A stretch of 5,194 nt of DNA from Bdellovibrio sp. (lineage in GTDB: Bacteria; Bdellovibrionota; Bdellovibrionia; Bdellovibrionales; UBA1609). The stretch lies in contig RFKI01000324.1 of assembly GCA_003694355.1 (NCBI GenBank), positions 1 to 5,194 of the forward strand, given 5' to 3'. The position numbers and the translations under genes are program-made. The notes under the pieces are model-generated. The model was not told where the DNA came from. It did not search any database and saw only the letters and a program-made list of their open reading frames with translations. Below, piece after piece: positions 1-4,536 of the stretch. The stretch's first letter is position 1. The number at the start of each line of letters is the position of its first letter.

Positions 1-2
1 AA

Positions 3-245
3 CTTAAGCAGTCTGTAAAAAATGCAGGTCCAGTTTTTTTACAAAAAGTTCAAACAGAAGCTCAGCTTGGAACTTGGCAGAGCAATACTCGAATATCTTC
101 CCAATTAACAGAACTGATTGCTGCAGTTCGAGCTATGAGGGAAGAACTTCGCTTGATGAGACTACAAAAGTCAACATCAAACCCTTTAAATATCCTTGTT
201 CGAGGATCAGAAATTCAAAACGAAAAAAATAGGAGATTGAAATGA
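3..245 (+). CDS. 3' end of a helical VirB5/TrbJ-like T4SS gene (5' partial)
   Basis: An open frame enters from the left edge and stops at TGA 243-245; 80 residues are visible. The frame is clean, whereas frame 1 hits a stop at once and frame 2 reads as low-quality sequence. The visible part is mostly helical and polar, with a likely amphipathic or coiled-coil stretch at about visible residues 12-56, including QLTELIAAVRAMREELRLMR, followed by a short basic tail ending in NRRLK. The C-terminal ends of TrbJ/VirB5-type proteins, which are periplasmic pilus-tip or assembly components of type IV secretion systems, have this kind of Gln/Ala/Leu-rich helix, and trbJ/virB5 is usually found just before trbL/virB6. 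The next gene here looks like VirB6/TrbL. Its ATG overlaps this stop (ATGA, 242-245). The family call rests on context and composition, not a diagnostic motif. The coding call is fairly safe; the function is tentative. Confidence 0.6.
   Translation, partial: LKQSVKNAGPVFLQKVQTEAQLGTWQSNTRISSQLTELIAAVRAMREELRLMRLQKSTSNPLNILVRGSEIQNEKNRRLK
231..235 (+). promoter_or_regulatory. Shine-Dalgarno for the VirB6-like gene
   Basis: AGGAG lies 6 bases before ATG 242, inside the end of the upstream gene. It supports this ATG as the start and suggests translational coupling through the ATGA overlap. Confidence 0.75.
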
Positions 246-1009
246 ATACTTCGTCTCCTCATTTTGTAGATGTTTTCCCCATAACAACAAGAGCCTTTGG
301 TTTTAGACCAAACTGGTTTCTTTTAGATTCATCCCTTCTTATTCGCCCTGCTTATCTGTTAATGGTTCTTATGCTTGTTCTTTCAATAGGAATCATGGCT
401 CTTAAACGATTTGAACATGCTGACCTTGAAAAAAAATTATGGAATATCCCCATTATTCTCACGGCTGTCGTAGCTTGGCCTTTTCTTATTATCGGACTTA
501 AGAGTTTGGTTGATGCATTTAATACCTTTCTAGTTCATGATGTTTTCCAAATTGAATGGAAGGGATTTGGATTTGTATCCTTAAAATCCCCATTCAATAT
601 TTTTTCTTGGTCGGTAGAATCATTAGCTCGGCTTCTTCCAAACCTCTCTTATTGGCTCATTTATTCCTTTTATATTGTTTTTTTCTTTTTCTATGCTGTA
701 TTAGGTCCTTTTATAATGGCTAAGGGAATTTTGTTTGACGAAATAGAAGCTTTTCTTGAGCTAATTGCTGAAGTGACCATTTTGTTTCTGTGGCAGACGA
801 CTTTAATCATATTTGTCGCTTTTATTATGCCAGATATAGTAAGCGGGAAACCTTTTCCTCCTCATCCAAAGGAAAATTTTTTCTTTTTATCTATTATCTT
901 AGGCCTCATGATTCTTTTTGTTCCTTCTATCACTCGAAAGTTTGGGAATCACTTGGGAAGCTCTTTTTTTCCTCCTGGCATACGGTGGGGGGGGGAATCA
1001 TTGCCTTAA
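242..1009 (+). CDS. VirB6/TrbL-like polytopic membrane protein, N-terminal part; frame broken at a G9 tract
   Basis: As read, this encodes a 255-residue, very hydrophobic protein. Likely membrane segments are at about residues 34-54, 68-90, 136-160, 172-196 and 213-230. The segment ending in AVLGPFIMAKGILFD, followed by a Trp-containing helix (ELIAEVTILFLW), resembles the conserved core of VirB6/TrbL inner-membrane channel proteins, which commonly have a Gly-Pro at the end of a helix; this is family resemblance only. After the G-run at 987-995 the frame adds only ESLP and stops. The -1 frame continues with a sixth hydrophobic stretch and a cytoplasmic-type tail to 1458. With ten (or seven) G the two parts join as a protein of about 405 (or 404) residues, a normal size for the family. 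ATG 242 has a good Shine-Dalgarno and overlaps the previous stop. The gene sits between VirB5-like and VirB9/VirB10-like genes, the expected place for virB6. It could be a phase-off allele, a frameshifted product or a sequencing artefact. Confidence 0.75.
   Translation: MNTSSPHFVDVFPITTRAFGFRPNWFLLDSSLLIRPAYLLMVLMLVLSIGIMALKRFEHADLEKKLWNIPIILTAVVAWPFLIIGLKSLVDAFNTFLVHDVFQIEWKGFGFVSLKSPFNIFSWSVESLARLLPNLSYWLIYSFYIVFFFFYAVLGPFIMAKGILFDEIEAFLELIAEVTILFLWQTTLIIFVAFIMPDIVSGKPFPPHPKENFFFLSIILGLMILFVPSITRKFGNHLGSSFFPPGIRWGGESLP
987..995 (+). repeat. G9 homopolymer tract inside the VirB6-like gene
   Basis: Nine consecutive G, in an AT-rich coding region with no other G-run near this length, mark exactly where the reading frame changes. 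In the upstream frame the codons are TGG GGG GGG GAA TCA TTG CCT TAA. Adding one G, or slipping back one base after the second GGG, gives TGG GGG GGG GGA ATC ATT GCC and opens the frame to 1458. The tract contains a G-GGG-GGG heptamer of the -1 slippery type. A T7 run at 964-970 is a second possible indel site a few codons upstream. Confidence 0.9.
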
Positions 1010-1458
1010 GCTTATTGGGTCGAATGACTTCAGCCAGCCTTTCTGCAGCAGGAATTCCTGTACACCCTCATCGATTTGATGCATTTAAGCACCGGTTATT
1101 AATGATTAATGAGTTCAGGAAGCGCTACAAACATCAGCATGAAGTTTCTGAACTTTTATATGAAAAGCATGATTTGGAAAGACAAATTCAAAATATAAAA
1201 GAAGAAGAAAAGAAAAGAAGCTATAATCTAGCTTCTTTCAAAGAGTTAAATGGAGAGAATCATGCTTTTGACTCTTCTTCTGAAGACGGTAGGACATCCC
1301 TTTCAGCTTCATCTCATTACATATCAAGTTCTTTTCTCTATAAGGAGAATGATTCTTTATTTTCAGAGTCTCCTTCGAATAAAGACTTACTATCTTTGTC
1401 TAAAAGGGCCCAAAAAGAAATAACCTCTATTGAGGAATCTAGTGGAGGAGACACCTAA
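994..1458 (+). CDS. Out-of-frame C-terminal part of the VirB6-like protein
   Basis: This is the natural continuation of the gene begun at 242, in the -1 frame. It starts with a hydrophobic stretch (GIIALSLLGRMTSA) that fits as a last membrane segment. Next comes a basic linker, then a Lys/Glu-rich probable coiled coil at about residues 301-327 of the joined protein, and finally a hydrophilic Ser/Glu-rich tail ending in SSGGDT. The hydrophobic-then-charged layout fits a VirB6/TrbL protein with a cytoplasmic C-terminal tail. The stop TAA 1456-1458 lies one base before the next gene's ATG, and that gene's Shine-Dalgarno is within this coding sequence, so an intact frame to 1458 is what operon coupling would predict. 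ATG 1024 could allow separate translation, but it has no Shine-Dalgarno and would start inside the hydrophobic stretch, so independent expression is unlikely. Sequence in this frame before about 990 is a shadow and is not claimed. Confidence 0.65.
   Translation, partial: GIIALSLLGRMTSASLSAAGIPVHPHRFDAFKHRLLMINEFRKRYKHQHEVSELLYEKHDLERQIQNIKEEEKKRSYNLASFKELNGENHAFDSSSEDGRTSLSASSHYISSSFLYKENDSLFSESPSNKDLLSLSKRAQKEITSIEESSGGDT
1444..1450 (+). promoter_or_regulatory. Shine-Dalgarno deciding the VirB9-like start
   Basis: GGAGGAG ends 9 bases before ATG 1460. It favours this ATG over the in-frame TTG at 1430, which has no such site. The choice also leaves a clean signal peptide at the N-terminus. 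Confidence 0.8.
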
Positions 1459-1459
1459 A

Positions 1460-1915
1460 ATGCGAGGATTTATTTTTTGCACAATATTATTTTTTAGTTT
1501 GAACGCTTTTTCTAAAAACGGAGTTCGAACGGTTTCTGCAAACTCATGTAAAGTTACTCGAATCAATTTAGCCCTTGGAATTACAACACAGATTGTTTTC
1601 GAACAAAGTCCTCGCGTCACTCTCTATGCAGACAAAAAACATTTTCTCATCAAAACAAATAAATTAACTCCGCGAAGTTTAGCCATTATTCCTTACTTTA
1701 CACCTAATGAAATTAATCTTTTTAGAAAACCATCTGGACACCTTCCTTCTCCTCAAAATTTGGCATCAATTTTAGACAAAAATTTTAAAACAAATTTATT
1801 TGTGTTCTTTGAAAACAATAACCAACTTATGTTTGAGTTAAGGTTTGTTGAAAAAGAAAAGGCTGACTACATATTGAAGGTGAAACAAACTTTTGAAAGG
1901 ACTTGCGTCTTATGA
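1460..1915 (+). CDS. Small exported VirB9 N-terminal-domain-like protein
   Basis: The product has 151 residues. The N-terminus (MRGFIFCTILFFSLNAFS) is a typical Sec signal peptide, with likely cleavage near residue 18. The mature part is beta-rich. It has a strand at about 32-37, then ITTQIVFEQSPRVTLYADKK, a segment with LAIIPYF at 74-80, and TNLFVFFENNNQLMFELRF at 111-129. In VirB9/TrbG/TraK proteins the N-terminal domain has the same order: a gene-start strand, a strand of the type 'I.F', an aspartate-containing turn, an 'I.P' segment, and 'TNL.V....Y.F.L'. VirB9 is the periplasmic/outer-membrane ring subunit that binds VirB7 and VirB10. Family members are normally about 250-300 residues, so the C-terminal domain appears to be missing. 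Cys30 and Cys149 are the only cysteines in the mature protein and could form a disulfide. The gene is directly followed by a VirB10-like gene with an ATGA overlap, as virB9-virB10 usually are. Coding is clear; the VirB9 relation is a motif- and context-based inference. Confidence 0.7.
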   Translation: MRGFIFCTILFFSLNAFSKNGVRTVSANSCKVTRINLALGITTQIVFEQSPRVTLYADKKHFLIKTNKLTPRSLAIIPYFTPNEINLFRKPSGHLPSPQNLASILDKNFKTNLFVFFENNNQLMFELRFVEKEKADYILKVKQTFERTCVL

Positions 1916-2898
1916 GTTTAGATGAACTACTTAATGATAAAGAAGCTTCTGAAGTATGGAAACGCCAAAAAAGAAAGTTAATCCAGATAATTGGGGGACT
2001 TTCTGTTATTACCATTGGATTGTTATTCGGAGTTTTATACTTTCTCTCATTGAAAGAAAATAAAAATATTTCTCACAAATCTTCTATAAAAACTGAAAAA
2101 GAGGTTCAATCTCTCGTGAAGTTAATGCAACTACAAAAAGAAACCCAGCTCCTAAAAGATGAGTTGGCAAAAATGAGAACCCAAAAACGAAAAAAACAAT
2201 TTCGAAAAACTTCAGCACCTTATCCCTCTCACTCCACTTCTTCTTCCAGACCTTCTATAAAAGTCGTTAATTATGATCCTGGAACTGGTTTTATAACCCT
2301 TACTCATAAAAAAGAAAACCTCTACATTCCAACAGGAGCGGTCTTCCAAGCAAAACTTATTACACCCATCAAAACTTCTGTTCAAAAAACTTTTGTAATA
2401 GCTGAAGTCACAAATGAATTTCGCATGGATATGAAAAGGCGTATTTTAAAAGGATCTAGACTCATTGGACACTCTCGACTCGATGTGGTTTTAAAAGGAG
2501 TGATTGTCGAGTTTGACAAACTTGTTCTCCCCAACGGCAAAGAAACAAAGATAAGTGCTCTTGCTCTTTCAAGAAATGCTTTACCAGAAATAGATGGCCT
2601 TTACTTTTCAGACAAGCTTCAAACCTATGGAACAGCTTTGGCCTTTGGATTTTTAAGTGGATTTTCTGATGCAGCTATGGAAAGAGAAGTAACAACTCTT
2701 GGTTCACAGCCTAAACCTAGTCTAAGTAATCAAATTTTATCTGGTCTAAGTACATCCGCATTTCAAGTAGCTGAAGATATATTAAGAGATATCCAAAATC
2801 GCGCTATTGAATATGTGGTAGTCCCTGCTGGAGAACCTATTTTTGTGGCCTTAACTCGCAGTTATACAATAAACCAAGATTCAGGAGGCTTAAGGTGA
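1912..2898 (+). CDS. VirB10/TrbI/TraB-like T4SS envelope-spanning scaffold
   Basis: The product has 328 residues from ATG 1912, which overlaps the previous stop (ATGA); GAAAGG at 1895-1900 is a modest Shine-Dalgarno. An in-frame TTG at 1903 is less likely. The layout is that of VirB10: a short basic cytoplasmic N-terminus (1-22), one membrane helix (about 23-47), a coiled coil (about 62-95), a short Ser/Pro linker (100-115), and a periplasmic/outer-membrane beta domain from about 116. The beta domain carries family-like motifs: IPTGAVFQAKLITPI (139-153), FVIAEVTNEFR (161-171), ILKGSRLIGHSRLD (178-191), FDKLVLPNGK (201-210), a Gly-rich helical stretch GTALAFGFLSGFSDA (240-254), and the closing PAGEPIFVALTRSY (305-318). 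These correspond to VirB10/TrbI/TraB C-terminal blocks, including the region that forms the outer-membrane antenna helices. VirB10 links inner and outer membranes and senses ATP use by the motor. The protein is shorter than many relatives because the proline-rich linker is reduced. Confidence 0.9.
   Translation: MSLDELLNDKEASEVWKRQKRKLIQIIGGLSVITIGLLFGVLYFLSLKENKNISHKSSIKTEKEVQSLVKLMQLQKETQLLKDELAKMRTQKRKKQFRKTSAPYPSHSTSSSRPSIKVVNYDPGTGFITLTHKKENLYIPTGAVFQAKLITPIKTSVQKTFVIAEVTNEFRMDMKRRILKGSRLIGHSRLDVVLKGVIVEFDKLVLPNGKETKISALALSRNALPEIDGLYFSDKLQTYGTALAFGFLSGFSDAAMEREVTTLGSQPKPSLSNQILSGLSTSAFQVAEDILRDIQNRAIEYVVVPAGEPIFVALTRSYTINQDSGGLR
2883..2888 (+). promoter_or_regulatory. Shine-Dalgarno supporting a GTG start
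   Basis: A full AGGAGG sits 6 bases before GTG 2895, inside the end of the VirB10-like gene. It makes the GTG a credible start and gives a GTGA stop/start overlap. Confidence 0.8.
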
Positions 2899-3524
2899 TC
2901 GCTCTAAAGAAAAAAAGCCCCATTCTTATTGTACTTTTATTACTCACTCATTCTCTCATTTTTTCTGGGTGTTCTTCTATTTCTAAAAAAATTGCTGGAG
3001 GTATGCTAGCTGGTGCTGTTGTTGGAGCTGGTGTTGGCTATCAATTTGTTCATCATGGAGAATATAGACAGTATGAAACTCAAAATACAATTATCACTTC
3101 ATTAATTTTTTCTTTAGTCACAGGAGGTGTCCTTTATTGGCATTATCAAGAAATGGAAAAGCTAAAAGTAGATATCTCAGGCCGTTATGCCCGTTATCGG
3201 CTTTGTGACCCTCAAAATCTCCCTTCATCTTTAAGTCAACAATTGAAATTAAAAAATGAAGATTGGGGTCGAGTCTATCTTCTCGATGAAAAACAAATTG
3301 GAAAATTAGCTATTTCTCTAGATGATAACACAAAATGGGTTTACCCTGTTTTTAGAAAACGTTATTTACTTCCCGAAAGTGGAGAAAACCAAATTATTTC
3401 TAAACGCTACATTTGGGAAATTATCAAGCCTGGTCATTTTGTAACACGATCCCAAAATCCTCAATACTTCTCTCAAGAAGAAAAAACAACAATCTCTTCG
3501 GAGGAGAAAAATGAAAAGAAATAA
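2895..3524 (+). CDS. Lipoprotein with glycine zipper and second hydrophobic segment, T4SS-associated
   Basis: The product has 209 residues and starts at GTG 2895, overlapping the VirB10-like stop (2896-2898). A basic start (residues 5-7, KKK) and a hydrophobic core lead to the lipobox FSGC, so Cys26 should be lipidated; the Ser at +2 is compatible with sorting to the outer membrane. Right after it comes a glycine-zipper segment, AGGMLAGAVVGAGVGYQ (34-50), then a second hydrophobic stretch at about 64-82. Glycine zippers are common in membrane-inserting or oligomerising lipoproteins. The rest (about 85-195) is a soluble, beta-like domain rich in Tyr/Trp/Lys with a charged tail of Glu and Lys. 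I do not recognise a named family. VirB7-type lipoproteins are usually far shorter, but the position next to VirB9/VirB10-like genes suggests a part of the outer-membrane core complex. The coding call is strong; the role is inference from location and layout. Confidence 0.85.
   Translation: MIALKKKSPILIVLLLLTHSLIFSGCSSISKKIAGGMLAGAVVGAGVGYQFVHHGEYRQYETQNTIITSLIFSLVTGGVLYWHYQEMEKLKVDISGRYARYRLCDPQNLPSSLSQQLKLKNEDWGRVYLLDEKQIGKLAISLDDNTKWVYPVFRKRYLLPESGENQIISKRYIWEIIKPGHFVTRSQNPQYFSQEEKTTISSEEKNEKK
3500..3506 (+). promoter_or_regulatory. Shine-Dalgarno for the second lipoprotein gene
   Basis: GGAGGAG lies just before ATG 3511 (4-6 bases, depending on alignment), within the end of the preceding gene. 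It supports ATG 3511 despite the 14-base overlap with the upstream stop at 3522-3524. Confidence 0.8.
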
Positions 3525-4335
3525 GAAAAAACACCTTTCATTTATTCTTATATTCACTTTTGTCCTATCTTCTTGTGGCACACGAGAATACAAGGAACGC
3601 CCCAAAACACCTCCTCCTTTTTCTCTTAGCCCTCAAATTGAAGAACAACCTTTCATAACAAACACAGATGATATCCCTAATGAGACTCATCAAAATAATG
3701 AGGGCTACCTTTGGAAAGGCTTGAATTGGATAGGTGTTTCTGAGGAAAATCTTTCTTTTTTAGAAAGTAGGCTTCAAGACAATATTCATTCCAATGACTT
3801 TAAAACCCTTGGGAGCGTTCTTGTGGGAGGCGCTATTCTAGGAATTCTCATTCGCATTAATGGTTCTTGGTTTTTTGGAGGTCCTATAGAAACAAAAAGT
3901 TACCATGGATTTTGGAGAACTCTAGAAAAAACAAAGACTGCTGTCGGACAAGGAATGGTTAGAGGAAGTCTTTTTGCAGGAAGCTGTTACTATCTCCTTA
4001 AAGGCGTTGACTCTATTTCTTTTGATGGAATATTGGGTCCAAGTTTCAAAAGTCTTTCTTCATCCATTATCTTGGGAGGCATGGCGGCTCTTTCTACTTC
4101 TACATTAATTCGATCAATAATTGATGCTGACTGGACAGACAATTCTCATGTCATAGGAAAAATTATCGACCACTCCAAAATGGTTAAAACTACAGTTCAG
4201 CGCTTTCAAGACTGGACCAATAAAACCACCATTGGGCAAAAAGTCCGTTACAAAATAGCTCCGAACCTTTTTCTCGTAGGACTCGGAAGCGGCGTTGGAA
4301 TTGTAGTTTATGATTTTCTTCAAAGTTCTCCTTAA
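3511..4335 (+). CDS. Lipoprotein with several hydrophobic helices, T4SS-associated, unknown family
   Basis: The product has 274 residues. The N-terminus is strongly basic (KRNKKKH), followed by a hydrophobic core and the lipobox LSSC, so Cys22 is the expected lipidation site. A Pro-rich linker (31-41) and an acidic, Asn-rich region follow. The remainder holds four hydrophobic, glycine- and serine-containing stretches at about 99-116 (GSVLVGGAILGILIRI), 145-163, 183-204 and 250-268 (a glycine-spaced last one, LVGLGSGVGIVVYDF), separated by charged loops. An anchored lipoprotein with four membrane-type helices is unusual. The helices could insert in the outer membrane, sit in the inner membrane, or pack inside an oligomer. 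It is the last gene of the coupled block. I know no family with this layout, so it is best described as a conserved-position T4SS accessory candidate. The coding call is strong and the function is unknown. Confidence 0.85.
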   Translation: MKRNKKKHLSFILIFTFVLSSCGTREYKERPKTPPPFSLSPQIEEQPFITNTDDIPNETHQNNEGYLWKGLNWIGVSEENLSFLESRLQDNIHSNDFKTLGSVLVGGAILGILIRINGSWFFGGPIETKSYHGFWRTLEKTKTAVGQGMVRGSLFAGSCYYLLKGVDSISFDGILGPSFKSLSSSIILGGMAALSTSTLIRSIIDADWTDNSHVIGKIIDHSKMVKTTVQRFQDWTNKTTIGQKVRYKIAPNLFLVGLGSGVGIVVYDFLQSSP

Positions 4336-4372
4336 TCAATAAAAAATGTTGTTATTTTCATTACTGGCCCTC

Positions 4373-4403
4373 TCTCCTTAAAAGACAAAGAAGGGGACTT
4401 TTA
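4373..4403 (+). terminator. Weak candidate terminator after the T4SS-like operon
   Basis: TCTCCTT (4373-4379) can pair with AAGGGGA (4391-4397) with one G-T wobble and an 11-base loop, followed by CTTTTA. The stem is short and the T-run is only four bases. A second hairpin, GGAC-TTTT with AAAA-GTT-GTCC (4395-4419), overlaps it and would compete. No classic strong terminator is visible between 4336 and 4536. Confidence 0.25.
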
Positions 4404-4456
4404 GTGACAAAAGTTGTCCAGATCATTTTATCTCTCCTTGCCCCCTCTTCTTAAGC

Positions 4457-4484
4457 TTTAAAATACATAATGATTACATATAGT
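4457..4484 (+). promoter_or_regulatory. Weak sigma70-type promoter candidate for the beta-barrel gene
   Basis: TTTAAA (4457-4462, four of six matches to the -35 consensus) and TATAGT (4479-4484, five of six matches to the -10) are 16 bases apart and about 50 bases before ATG 4537. The region is so AT-rich that matches of this quality arise by chance. The change of gene type and the 201-base spacer make a promoter somewhere here likely; this exact site is uncertain. Confidence 0.3.
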
Positions 4485-4536
4485 TACAAATCAAATTTCT
4501 GGGGTCCTGGTTTTGTTTTTGCAAAAGTAAAGCTTT

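Noticed and set aside
790..990. Open reading in the -1 frame before the G-run (from ATG 790).
   Set aside because: The other frame carries coherent membrane segments over the same bases, while this frame reads as an irregular mix of residues. It is only real after the G-run.
1430..1459. TTG 1430 as an upstream start for the VirB9-like gene.
   Set aside because: It has no Shine-Dalgarno, would put ten polar residues before the signal peptide, and ATG 1460 has a strong GGAGGAG site.
1390..1620. Minus-strand open frame of 76 codons.
   Set aside because: It is antisense to two well-supported genes, with low-complexity basic sequence and no Shine-Dalgarno; it is a shadow.
1827..2015. Minus-strand open frame of 62 codons.
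   Set aside because: It is antisense to the VirB9/VirB10-like junction, with Ser-rich composition typical of a shadow of Lys/Glu-rich coding sequence.
3366..3605. Minus-strand open frame of 79 codons.
   Set aside because: It is antisense across the lipoprotein gene junction; its Phe-rich runs mirror the A-rich plus strand.
4114..4323. Minus-strand open frame of 69 codons.
   Set aside because: It lies wholly inside the second lipoprotein gene, without a recognisable motif or ribosome site.
4336..4536. Small RNA, tRNA, riboswitch or CRISPR repeat in the spacer.
   Set aside because: No cloverleaf, repeated units or recognisable riboswitch core was seen; only weak hairpins and AT-rich promoter-like bases are present.
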